A DNA stretch of 6,548 nt from Kiritimatiellia bacterium (GCA_017430155.1 JAFRNO010000377.1:1-6548), one strand, 5' to 3'; positions 1 through 6,410 are shown, counted from the stretch's first letter. Made by a program: numbers and translations. Notes: generated by a model not told the origin, from the letters alone.

Positions 1-960
1 CGCCGACACCATCAGCCCCAACATCCCGTGCGGCAGCAGGCGGATGCACATCTCGATGTAGCTCCGCTCGTGCAGCTCCGGCGGCAAGTCGGGCAGGTAC
101 ACGCGCGCCGCCACGGCCGGCAGCACGGCGAGGATCGGGAACACGAAGAAGATCGCCGACGAGAGGAGGCCCATCTTCACCGCGTCGCGCTCGTTCGGAA
201 CTGATGCGAGCCGCTGCACGAACGACCAACTGCCGTTGTACTTGATGAACACGATCAGGTAGTACGCCGCAAGGAACCAGAACGTGCCGCGGTGTCCGTT
301 GAAGAGGGAGAAGTGGTCGGGCACGGCCCGGTAGAGTTCGCCGATGCCGCCGACGGCGTTCAGCGAGAGCGGCAGGATCGTGAGCGTCACGGCCATGAGC
401 GCGACGCACTGGATCACGTCCGTCACGAGCACGCTCCAGAGTCCGCCCGTGAGCGTGTAGACGAGCACGAGGCCCGCGCCGAGCATGATGCCCGTCGCGA
501 GCGACACGTCGAGGAACTGCGAGGCGATGATGCCGAGCGTGTAGAGGCGCACCGTGTTGTCGAGGATGCGGAACACCACGCCGCACCACGAGAGGACCTG
601 ACGTACGACCGGACCGTAGCGCCGTTCGAGATATTCCACCGGCGTCGCGAGGTTCGCCCGCTGCCAGCGGCGCGCGAAGACGAAGGTGCCCAGGATGATG
701 GCGAATGCCGTCGACCAGAACACCGTCACGCCCACGAGGCCGTCCTCGTACCCGATCTGTGCGTACGCGATGAACACGAAGCAGCTGATCATCGCCATGT
801 AGGAGCTCACGGCCCCCATCCACCAGGGCACCTTCTTCCCGCCGGAGAAGAAGTCCTTCGTGTTTTTCACGAAGCGCCCCATGAAGAGTCCCGCCGCCAG
901 GACGACGGCGACGTAGGCCACCACCACGGCCAGGTCGAGCGTGGACAGCTTCCCGGTCAT
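1..960 (-). CDS. Sodium/solute symporter (SSS family), N-terminal 320 residues, cut by window edge
   Basis: This is probably an inner-membrane, Na+-coupled importer of a sugar, organic acid or similar small solute. I translated it by hand from the minus strand; the frame stays open from the ATG at 958-960 to the left edge. It starts MTGKLSTLDL and then has a hydrophobic helix at about residues 10-28. A FFSGGKKVPWW segment (37-47) is typical of SSS proteins between the first two helices. TGGLWSVLVTDVIQ (171-184) fits the family pattern GG-x-x-x-V-x-x-TD-x-x-Q. Further hydrophobic stretches lie near 50-68, 76-95, 154-170, 185-200, 226-240 and 263-287. Family members usually have about 450-600 residues, so at least a third is outside the window. 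The ATG overlaps the TGA of the upstream phosphoesterase gene in an ATGA. An in-frame stop two codons upstream fixes this start. GAGG lies only 1 nt before the ATG, too close to be a good ribosome site, so translation is probably coupled. The substrate is not predictable. Confidence 0.9.
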   Translation of the reverse strand, partial: MTGKLSTLDLAVVVAYVAVVLAAGLFMGRFVKNTKDFFSGGKKVPWWMGAVSSYMAMISCFVFIAYAQIGYEDGLVGVTVFWSTAFAIILGTFVFARRWQRANLATPVEYLERRYGPVVRQVLSWCGVVFRILDNTVRLYTLGIIASQFLDVSLATGIMLGAGLVLVYTLTGGLWSVLVTDVIQCVALMAVTLTILPLSLNAVGGIGELYRAVPDHFSLFNGHRGTFWFLAAYYLIVFIKYNGSWSFVQRLASVPNERDAVKMGLLSSAIFFVFPILAVLPAVAARVYLPDLPPELHERSYIEMCIRLLPHGMLGLMVSA

Positions 961-1934
961 ACCTCAAACGAGAAGCCGATTTCGCGGTCCGCCCAGTCGC
1001 GCACGTGCAGATCCCATTCAACCGGACGCTTCGCCTTCGGCAACGGCAGGGGATAGTAGTGGTCGCGGGCGTTGCAGTGGAGCGTCGCGCCCTTGGCCGT
1101 CGTGCGCATCAGGCCCCAGCCCACGTCCCATTCGAACCCCAGGGTCGGGATGCCGACCTCTCGCAGCATGCGCGCGTTGTCGTCGAAGTCGCCGCGCAGG
1201 TAGCCCGTGGTCCACTGGTGCGTGTGCCCGTGCAGATAGCCCGGCACGATGCGGTTCTTGTAGATGGACATCGGGATGCCGAGTCCGCCCGCCGGATGGT
1301 GCGCGCAGAGGAACGTCGGACGCGTGGCGGCGGCGACCGTCTCCTTCAGCCATTCGAGCTGCTCCTTGCCGAGTCCCTTCTTCGTGCACGCGCCGTAGCT
1401 GCCGCGGACCGTCGGCTCGACGAGGGAGTCGAGCAGGACGAAGTCGGCGTGCGGCGTGTTCACCACCGAGACGAAACGCCCCGGCACCTTCGTCGCCCTG
1501 TCGTAGCCGGGGAAGTACTTGAGGAACTCCGCCCGGATGTCGTGGTTGCCCATCGCGCACGTCACCTTGATGCCGGCGTCCATGAGCGGCTTGAGCGTCT
1601 CGGCGGCGACGGCGTAGTCCTCCGTCTCGCCGAACGCCAGCGAGATGTCGCCCAGGCAGAGGACGTTCGCGGGCGGGCGCGGCAGCGCGAGGATCTCGCG
1701 AACGAGCGCCTGCGAGGCGGCGGGCTGGTGCGGATAGTCGCGCATCGTCTTGTACTTCTGCCGCGCAAGGGGCAGGCCCACGTGAATGTCCGAGATGAAG
1801 CCGACCGCCTCCGGATCGAGCGTCCGCGCCGACGCAGCCCCGCCCTTCGCCGTCGCGCAACCCGCGCCCGCGGCGGCGAAGGCCGCCGTCACGCCGAGAA
1901 ATCCCCGCCGCGTCATCGTTTCCTGCTTGTTCAT
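957..1934 (-). CDS. Tat-exported calcineurin-like metallophosphoesterase
   Basis: A 325-residue enzyme predicted to hydrolyse phosphate esters with two metal ions, outside the cytoplasm. Residues 8-14 (TRRGFLG) form a twin-arginine motif followed by an Ala/Gly-rich hydrophobic stretch ending near C26. GAGC at 23-26 resembles a lipobox but lacks the usual Leu at -3, so lipid anchoring is uncertain. The calcineurin-like motifs are complete and in order: D49-x-H51 (SDIHVG), G95-D96, GNHD at 129-132, H212 in CAHH, and GHTH at 236-239. The start at 1934 is supported by GGGAG (1943-1947) 8 nt upstream; M7 is a less likely alternative. The ribosome site nearly touches the stop codon of the ROK gene (13-nt gap), and the 3' end overlaps the symporter start by 4 nt. 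The family covers phosphodiesterases, nucleotidases and phosphatases, and the substrate cannot be told. In this operon it could dephosphorylate an extracellular sugar phosphate before import. Confidence 0.9.
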   Translation of the reverse strand: MNKQETMTRRGFLGVTAAFAAAGAGCATAKGGAASARTLDPEAVGFISDIHVGLPLARQKYKTMRDYPHQPAASQALVREILALPRPPANVLCLGDISLAFGETEDYAVAAETLKPLMDAGIKVTCAMGNHDIRAEFLKYFPGYDRATKVPGRFVSVVNTPHADFVLLDSLVEPTVRGSYGACTKKGLGKEQLEWLKETVAAATRPTFLCAHHPAGGLGIPMSIYKNRIVPGYLHGHTHQWTTGYLRGDFDDNARMLREVGIPTLGFEWDVGWGLMRTTAKGATLHCNARDHYYPLPLPKAKRPVEWDLHVRDWADREIGFSFEV

Positions 1935-1947
1935 CGTCGGTTCTCCC

Positions 1948-3342
1948 TTAGCCGATGGACGGAATCTGCGCGGCGGCGACGGACTGGCCGAGGCGGCGCG
2001 CCTTCTCGTCGGGCATGAAGATGTCGATCTGCTCCGCGAGGAGCGGGTCCACCGCCTCCAGGCCCATGCGGGCCGTGTTGAGGATGATGTCGCCGCCGAA
2101 GCCGCTCGTCACGCGTCCGAGGATCATCAGGTTCGAGTAGTCGTAGAACTCGTGGTACCACGCCGCCGCGTTCGCGAGGTAGCGCCCGATCATGAGATAG
2201 ATCTTCAGCGCGACCTCCTCGCGCTTCTCCATCGCCGCCTGCACGACCTTCAGGCGCTCCGGCAGCTTCATCGTCTTCGGGAACTTCATGCCGAACCGGC
2301 ACGCAAGGTAGTTGACGGCCTGCTGCGAGAAGTACATCGCGCCCACGCCCGCGTCGCCGCTCCACTCGCACACGCCCGCGTTGGGGTTGAGGTCCACCGG
2401 CGCGAACGCGAGCTCGCTGATGCGCCCCGTGAGCGCGCCCTTCGGGTTGATGTAGCCCGCCGCCTCGGAGGACCCCATCGCGACGCCGAGGATGCCCGTG
2501 CGTTTCATGGTGATCGCGCCCGCGAGCGCGGTCACGTCGCCGTCGTTGAACACCTCGAACGGACACTGCCACTCGTCCTCGACGCGGGCGAACAGGTTCT
2601 GCGCGATCGCGTACTTGGACGGGTTCTTCTCCTTGACGCCGCGGATGAGCGAGGCGACGCCGAGCTTCTTGCCCACGAACGTGCCGGCCGAGGAGCCGCC
2701 GATCGCGTCGACCTTCCCGCCGAGCGCGAGCGCCGCCTCCTCCAGTCCGGCGGAGAGCTTCGCGTAGTGGTACTCGGGGTCGGACTGCGGACGCGGATCC
2801 CACGGAAACTCCTTGGAGAACACGACTTTCCCGCTCTTGAGCGCCGAGATCTTGAAGTCGCTCGCGCCGAGGTCGAAGCCGATGCGGTTGCCGTTGGTGT
2901 TGCCCTTCACCACCACCTCGCGCTCGCATGTGACGGGCATCTTCCTGAGCGGCAGGATCGCCGTCTCGATCGGACGCCCGTAGAGGTCGTTGAAGAACTC
3001 GTAGTCGAACGCGCGCGCGCCCTTCTTCGTGTACGCCTTCGCGACGGGCTTGACGATCTCGTCCGGCCCCGAGAGGTAGAGCTTCCAACCGCCCGCGCTC
3101 CACAGGACGAACTTCGCCACGCGCTCCACAAGGTGCCGCACGCCCGGCAGCATCGCGGGATGGATGCGCTTCGGGATCGTCACGTCGTAGCGGAACACGT
3201 GGCCGTCCTCGCGCTCCCACGCCACCGCCACGGTCTGCGCGGCCCCTTGGGCGTGCGCCCGCAGGAAATTGATTGCCTTCAGCGGAGCCTGGAATCCGGT
3301 GTCCACACCGCATCCGCATTCACACTTCTTCTTCGTCGCCAT
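1948..3342 (-). CDS. ROK-family sugar kinase-like protein with long N-terminal extension
   Basis: A 464-residue cytoplasmic protein. From about residue 152 it looks like a ROK (ASKHA-fold) kinase: RIGFDLGAS (153-161) is the first phosphate-binding loop, FNDGD (265-269) includes the likely catalytic Asp267, and GILGVAMGSSEAAG (283-296) corresponds to the glycine-rich second phosphate loop. In TGRISELAF (305-313) Glu310 matches the substrate-binding Glu of GExGH, but the His is replaced. The CxCGxxGC zinc motif is reduced to CEWSGDAG (325-332). ROK kinases usually have about 300-320 residues. Here about 150 extra residues come first, starting with a Cys cluster (C7, C9, C11), and I do not recognise this part. 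The start at 3342 has AAAGGA (3349-3354) 6 nt upstream. It is followed closely by the phosphoesterase gene and preceded by a candidate promoter. It may phosphorylate a hexose, or be a regulatory or divergent member. The ROK fold is fairly sure; kinase activity is less so. Confidence 0.82.
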   Translation of the reverse strand: MATKKKCECGCGVDTGFQAPLKAINFLRAHAQGAAQTVAVAWEREDGHVFRYDVTIPKRIHPAMLPGVRHLVERVAKFVLWSAGGWKLYLSGPDEIVKPVAKAYTKKGARAFDYEFFNDLYGRPIETAILPLRKMPVTCEREVVVKGNTNGNRIGFDLGASDFKISALKSGKVVFSKEFPWDPRPQSDPEYHYAKLSAGLEEAALALGGKVDAIGGSSAGTFVGKKLGVASLIRGVKEKNPSKYAIAQNLFARVEDEWQCPFEVFNDGDVTALAGAITMKRTGILGVAMGSSEAAGYINPKGALTGRISELAFAPVDLNPNAGVCEWSGDAGVGAMYFSQQAVNYLACRFGMKFPKTMKLPERLKVVQAAMEKREEVALKIYLMIGRYLANAAAWYHEFYDYSNLMILGRVTSGFGGDIILNTARMGLEAVDPLLAEQIDIFMPDEKARRLGQSVAAAQIPSIG

Positions 3343-3387
3343 GATTTTTCCTTTCTCTGTTCTCTTCTTTTTGTCCGAAACGCCACT

Positions 3388-3416
3388 ATTCTACCATAAA
3401 TCTCCGCACCTGAACC
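3388..3416 (-). promoter_or_regulatory. Candidate extended -10 promoter for the ROK gene
   Basis: On the minus strand TAGAAT (3388-3393) is preceded by TGG (3394-3396), matching an extended -10 (TGn plus hexamer). The hexamer 17 bp upstream, GGTTCA (3411-3416), is a poor -35, as expected of an extended -10 or activator-dependent promoter. Transcription would start near 3381, leaving a leader of about 40 nt with a ribosome site at its end. This would let the ROK, phosphoesterase and symporter genes be expressed apart from the three upstream genes. It was seen by eye and is not tested. Confidence 0.5.
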
Positions 3417-3429
3417 ACACATGAACCAC
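3408..3429 (-). repeat. Two tandem 11-bp direct repeats over the -35 region
   Basis: On the minus strand GTGGTTCATGT is followed immediately by GTGGTTCAGGT, with one mismatch. The 11-bp period is close to one helical turn, so both copies face the same side of the DNA. The promoter-proximal copy contains the weak -35 hexamer. This arrangement suits a transcription factor that binds direct repeats, such as an AraC-type or response-regulator activator. No regulator gene is in the window. Confidence 0.5.
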
Positions 3430-3473
3430 TTACCTTCAATGATTGCTGCGCGGCGGAAGGCGGGAAAACCTGC

Positions 3474-4334
3474 CTAGCGGTGACGATGGGGGATGGATGG
3501 CAACACATACCGAACCGTCACGCTCCGCGCCGCCGCCGCGTTCGCCTCCGCGCATGCTTCGGCGAGCGGGCGTCCTTCGGCGAGCCGTACGGCGAGAACG
3601 CCGTTGAACGTGTCGCCCGCGCCCGTGGTGTCCACAGCCTCGCCGCACGGAAGAGCCGGGATGACCTCGCCCGTCGAGCGGATGCGGCACCCTTTCGCGC
3701 CCAGCGTCTCCACCACCTCACCCGGGACATTCTCAAGGCCGACAATCTCAAACTCATTTGGCGTGAAAATGCTGACACGGGATGAGAGCGCCGTCGGCAA
3801 CGCCCGCGCCGGCGCGGGGTTGAGGATGATCTTCACGCCGGCCGAGCGGGGGCCCTCATGCGGGAGGGCCGCGCTTTTCGCGGCCGCCGACGCGATCTCG
3901 GCGGCGCGCAAGTTCACATCTTCGGGAACCTCGTTCGTGAGCAGCAGGATGTCTGCCGAGGCAATCGCCTCCGCGAACGGCTCCACGTCGGAAACATCCA
4001 GCCGCGCGCCGGGAAACACCGTCACGCGCGTCTCGCCCGTCCCATCCGTCAGGATCGTCGCGTGGGCGGACGGCGTCGCCTTGCCGACTACCATTCCCTT
4101 GATTCCTTCCGCCGACAGGAACGCGCGAACCTTCTCGACGTCATCGGCGCCTACAGCAGTCAGGAACGATACCTCCGCGCCCTGCCGCGCCGCCGCCACA
4201 GCCTGATTGAATCCCTTGCCGCCCAGCTCGTAATGGAAGTCGGTGGCATGGACCGTCTCCCCGCCCGCATGGAAATGCGGCACGCGCATGAACACGGAGT
4301 TTCCCGTTAACCCTATGACTGCGATTCTCGCCAT
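3474..4334 (-). CDS. PfkB/ribokinase-family carbohydrate kinase
   Basis: A 286-residue cytoplasmic kinase that would transfer phosphate from ATP to a sugar or nucleoside hydroxyl. ELGGKGFNQA (36-45) followed by VGADD (61-65) is the N-terminal family signature. LNPAPA (171-176) and TPNE (191-194) are typical of ribokinase. DTTGAGDTFNG (235-245) is the C-terminal signature, with D241 as the expected catalytic base. Ribokinases usually have about 300-310 residues. Two differences stand out: about 14 extra residues at roughly 150-163, encoded by a double palindrome, and about 19 fewer between TPNE and TLGAKG (210-215), where a helix and strand normally lie. The C-terminus is also slightly short. 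The start at 4334 lies 3 nt after the SIS gene stop, with no clear Shine-Dalgarno sequence, so translation is probably coupled. Sequence alone does not separate ribokinase from other PfkB kinases. Activity is likely, since the active-site loops are intact, but the altered segments leave some doubt. Confidence 0.87.
   Translation of the reverse strand: MARIAVIGLTGNSVFMRVPHFHAGGETVHATDFHYELGGKGFNQAVAAARQGAEVSFLTAVGADDVEKVRAFLSAEGIKGMVVGKATPSAHATILTDGTGETRVTVFPGARLDVSDVEPFAEAIASADILLLTNEVPEDVNLRAAEIASAAAKSAALPHEGPRSAGVKIILNPAPARALPTALSSRVSIFTPNEFEIVGLENVPGEVVETLGAKGCRIRSTGEVIPALPCGEAVDTTGAGDTFNGVLAVRLAEGRPLAEACAEANAAAARSVTVRYVLPSIPHRHR
3851..3885. repeat. Double palindrome inside the PfkB coding sequence
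   Basis: Two perfect 7-bp inverted repeats share their middle arm. GGCCCTC (3851-3857) pairs with GAGGGCC (3864-3870) across a 6-nt loop. GGCCGCG (3867-3873) pairs with CGCGGCC (3879-3885) across a 5-nt CTTTT loop. The stretch encodes residues 150-162 of the kinase, in the part that seems longer than in ordinary ribokinases. It looks like a small palindromic element inserted in frame, but no other copy is present in this window to prove it is mobile. Confidence 0.6.
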
Positions 4335-4337
4335 TCG

Positions 4338-5039
4338 TCACAACCGCTTGACACGGCCGAAGTAGCGCTCCTCCAGCGCGACGTTGCGCGCCGTGCCGCC
4401 CTCGACGTTGCCGCTCACGTAGATCGGCGGCGTCACGCCGCGCACCGCGGCCTTCTTCGCGCCCTCGATGAGGATCGTGTTGAGGATGAAGAGCGATGCG
4501 TAGGTGGAGAGCCCGCCCATCTTCGCCGCGCCCACGTCGATCACCGCATCGCCGTACGGCACCTTGCAGTCGATCGGGACGTCGGCCACGTCCAGCAACG
4601 TCGCGCCGTGCGCGCGGTAGGCCGCGGAGGAAATGGCGACCGTCGTCACGCCCGCCGCCTTCGCCGCGCGGAGCATTTCCACGGGCGCGGCGTTCTTGCC
4701 GCTCGCCGAAATCACCACCACCACGTCGCCCGCCTTCACGCCCTGGCGGCGGAACGCCTCAGACGCGATGCCGGACATCTTCTCCAGGCGGCTCGACTTC
4801 GCCGCGCCGTCATGGAGCATCAGGTCCTCGTCCAGAAGCGGCGACACGCAGGCAAGCCCGCCCGCGCGGTAGAACGTGTCGAGCGCCGCGAGATGCGAGT
4901 GCCCGCAGCCGAACACGTGCACGAGCCCGTCGCGGCAGATGACGTCGGCCACGAGCTCGGCGGCGCGGGCGAGCCTGCCACCCTCCTCGTCCTCGATCCG
5001 CTTCAGGATCTCCCCGATCTTCTCCAAATATTCACTCAT
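4338..5039 (-). CDS. SIS-domain sugar-phosphate-binding protein (UPF0309-like)
   Basis: A 233-residue cytoplasmic protein made almost entirely of one SIS domain, the fold used by sugar-phosphate isomerases and by MurQ-type etherases. HVFGCGHSHL (41-50) is the first phosphate-binding loop. VVVISASGKNAAP (107-119) is the SIS Ser/Thr-rich loop that grips the phosphate. The FYRAGGL segment (56-62) and the end PPIYVSGNVEGG (204-215) resemble the uncharacterised UPF0309 group of about 240-250 residues, as far as I recall it. Length is normal and no residue is obviously missing. The gene lies 31 nt after the SGNH gene and 3 nt before the PfkB gene, so it probably handles the same phosphorylated sugar as the kinase. 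There is no Shine-Dalgarno sequence upstream; the leader is an AATGACN heptamer array whose fifth copy contains the start codon. The exact reaction (isomerase, etherase or deaminase-like) is unknown. Confidence 0.88.
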   Translation of the reverse strand: MSEYLEKIGEILKRIEDEEGGRLARAAELVADVICRDGLVHVFGCGHSHLAALDTFYRAGGLACVSPLLDEDLMLHDGAAKSSRLEKMSGIASEAFRRQGVKAGDVVVVISASGKNAAPVEMLRAAKAAGVTTVAISSAAYRAHGATLLDVADVPIDCKVPYGDAVIDVGAAKMGGLSTYASLFILNTILIEGAKKAAVRGVTPPIYVSGNVEGGTARNVALEERYFGRVKRL

Positions 5040-5068
5040 TTGTCATTCGTCATTTGTCATTAGTCATT
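5034..5068 (-). repeat. Five AATGACN heptamers forming a stop/start chain
   Basis: On the minus strand the units are AATGACT, AATGACA, AATGACG, AATGACA and a variant AATGAGT, without gaps. They fill nearly all of the space between the SGNH stop (5071-5073) and the SIS start (5037-5039), which is the ATG of the fifth unit. Each unit has an ATG, at 5067, 5060, 5053, 5046 and 5039. The first three open 5-codon frames whose TGA overlaps a later ATG as ATGA. Short heptamer tandem repeats are known as non-coding repeats in some bacteria, notably filamentous cyanobacteria. Confidence 0.85.
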
Positions 5069-5070
5069 TC

Positions 5071-6333
5071 TCACTCCGCATCCCCGCCGAACACCTCCAT
5101 GAGGGCGTCGGCGAAGATGGCCATGCCGGGCGCACCCGGATGGTTGATGTCGTTCACGTGCATCGCCGAGAACGGGATGCCCTCGCGCCAGAGGTGTCCC
5201 CAGCGGCGCGCGGCGTCCGCGAGCGCGACGTTATTCTCCGCCGCGAAGGCGCGCACGGCCTTCACGAACGGACGCGGGTCGTCGTCCGTGTTTTGGCAGT
5301 CCTTGAGTCCCATCCAGTCGGGGCGGACGTAGTGCGGCGTCATGATCACCCACTCGATCCCCGCCTCGCGGAACGCCTTGAGGAACTTCGGGTAGTCGTT
5401 CTTGACGATCCGCTCGCCCTGCCCGCAGTCGTTCACGAACTCGCTGATCACCACGTCGGCCTTCACGCCCGCCACCTTGGTGGCGAAGTGATAGGGACTG
5501 TCCGGCGGCACAGCGAGGAAACTGTTGGAGCAACGTCCGCCCCAGCCGTTCGAGACGAGGCGGATGTCGGCTTTCGCGAACCGCTTGCGGAGACGGCGGA
5601 TGAACTGCTCCTGCCATTTGTCCTTGTCCGGCAGGTAGCCGCACGCCGTCACCGAATCGCCCCAGGCGAGCACGATGACGGGGTCGCCCTTGTTGAGCTT
5701 CGCCCATGTGCGGGGCAGGAGCTTCGCAGCGGGCGGATTCGCGGACTTGGCCAGCGGCGGCGGCGGATCGAGGATCGGGAACAGGTTGCGCGGCTCGACC
5801 GTCGCCGTCTGCGGATCGACGAACACGTTGCCGACGCGCGTCTCGCCCGCGGCCAGCGCCGGCGGTTCGGGGATGACGACATGCGGCGCGCCTTTGCGCA
5901 GGGCGAGCTTTCCGTCTGCGGTACGCACGACCGAGTCAAGTCGACGCATGCGGTAGACGTAGTCGATCGAGATGGGCTTGTCGCCGCCGATGGTGGCCGT
6001 GTCCAGACGGTGGATCCCGCCCCACTGCTCGTCGAAGTCGTAGTCGCGTTTCCGTTCGAGCTTCCGGCCGTCCGCGAAGATCGCCACCGAGTTCGGATCG
6101 ACCGCCCCCGCAGCCAGGAACTGCGGATTGTAGGCGGCCTTGAAACGGCACTCCTTCGCCCAGAAGGGAGTCTTGGTCTTGGGCGGCAGACACGGATGCC
6201 GTTCGCCCTTCACCTCGATCCGGTTGGGAGGATCGATTGCGAACGTCCCGTTCAGGCCGTCGGCCTCAACCTTGACGTTCATCCCGCCCGCCGGCGTCAT
6301 CGCGACGGCGAGGAACAATGCTGTCATGCTCAT
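5071..6333 (-). CDS. SGNH/GDSL hydrolase with N-terminal extra domain
   Basis: A 420-residue putative esterase, likely removing acyl (for example acetyl) groups from a carbohydrate or other small substrate. The catalytic part begins near residue 217. Block I is WGDSVTACG (224-232) with nucleophile S227; block II is SNGWGG (261-266) with the oxyanion Gly263; block III is SEFVNDCG (297-304) with N301; block V is NDINHPG (394-400) with D395 and H398. All four SGNH residues are present. Residues about 20-210 form a separate region, probably beta-rich as in many carbohydrate esterases, which I cannot assign. The N-terminus (MSMTALFLAVAMTPAGG) is short and hydrophobic and may be a weak signal peptide, so location is uncertain. 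The start at 6333 has AAAAAGG (6341-6347) 7 nt upstream; M3 is an alternative. It is the first gene of the minus-strand group, behind a strong-looking promoter. The substrate is unknown. Confidence 0.88.
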   Translation of the reverse strand: MSMTALFLAVAMTPAGGMNVKVEADGLNGTFAIDPPNRIEVKGERHPCLPPKTKTPFWAKECRFKAAYNPQFLAAGAVDPNSVAIFADGRKLERKRDYDFDEQWGGIHRLDTATIGGDKPISIDYVYRMRRLDSVVRTADGKLALRKGAPHVVIPEPPALAAGETRVGNVFVDPQTATVEPRNLFPILDPPPPLAKSANPPAAKLLPRTWAKLNKGDPVIVLAWGDSVTACGYLPDKDKWQEQFIRRLRKRFAKADIRLVSNGWGGRCSNSFLAVPPDSPYHFATKVAGVKADVVISEFVNDCGQGERIVKNDYPKFLKAFREAGIEWVIMTPHYVRPDWMGLKDCQNTDDDPRPFVKAVRAFAAENNVALADAARRWGHLWREGIPFSAMHVNDINHPGAPGMAIFADALMEVFGGDAE

Positions 6334-6346
6334 GGCACTACCTTTT

Positions 6347-6370
6347 TATGTTTGAAGGTTTGATGGTTTG
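6347..6370 (-). repeat. Three tandem octamers in the SGNH gene leader
   Basis: On the minus strand CAAACCAT, CAAACCTT and CAAACATA follow each other without gaps. They lie between the predicted transcription start (near 6375) and the ribosome site, so they would be transcribed. The CAAAC core is conserved in all three. It could be a simple slippage repeat or a binding site for a protein or small RNA. Confidence 0.55.
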
Positions 6371-6381
6371 TCTTGGCGGTT

Positions 6382-6410
6382 ATGCTATCACAATCCCCGC
6401 CGCGATGCAA
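6382..6410 (-). promoter_or_regulatory. Sigma-70-type promoter for the SGNH-led operon
   Basis: On the minus strand TTGCAT (6405-6410) and TAGCAT (6382-6387) are separated by exactly 17 bp, and TGA (6388-6390) before the -10 gives an extended -10. Transcription would begin near 6375 and leave a leader of about 42 nt. Both hexamers are close to consensus in an otherwise GC-rich region. Confidence 0.65.

Noticed and set aside
292..1056. Plus-strand frame over the symporter gene
   Set aside because: The minus strand encodes a clear membrane transporter there; the plus frame is charged, repetitive shadow.
1786..3399. Long open frame on the plus strand, 537 codons, antisense to the ROK gene
   Set aside because: Same Arg/His/Glu-rich antisense composition, no ribosome site and no recognisable domain; the ROK frame carries family motifs.
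3297..3422. Short minus-strand frame of about 42 codons starting at 3422, before the ROK gene
   Set aside because: It begins upstream of the predicted transcription start, has no ribosome site, and runs out of frame into the ROK gene.
3458..3475. Hairpin AGGCAGG-TTTT-CCCGCCT overlapping the PfkB stop codon, possible terminator
   Set aside because: The stem has a mismatch and no T-run follows, so it is not a convincing intrinsic terminator.
5034..5068. CRISPR-like array
   Set aside because: Units are 7 bp and contiguous with no spacers.
4876..6363. Long open frame on the plus strand, 495 codons, antisense to the SGNH and SIS genes
   Set aside because: It runs across two genes and their junction, is rich in Arg, His and Val as GC-rich antisense frames are, and shows no motif. 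The minus-strand genes have complete catalytic motifs.
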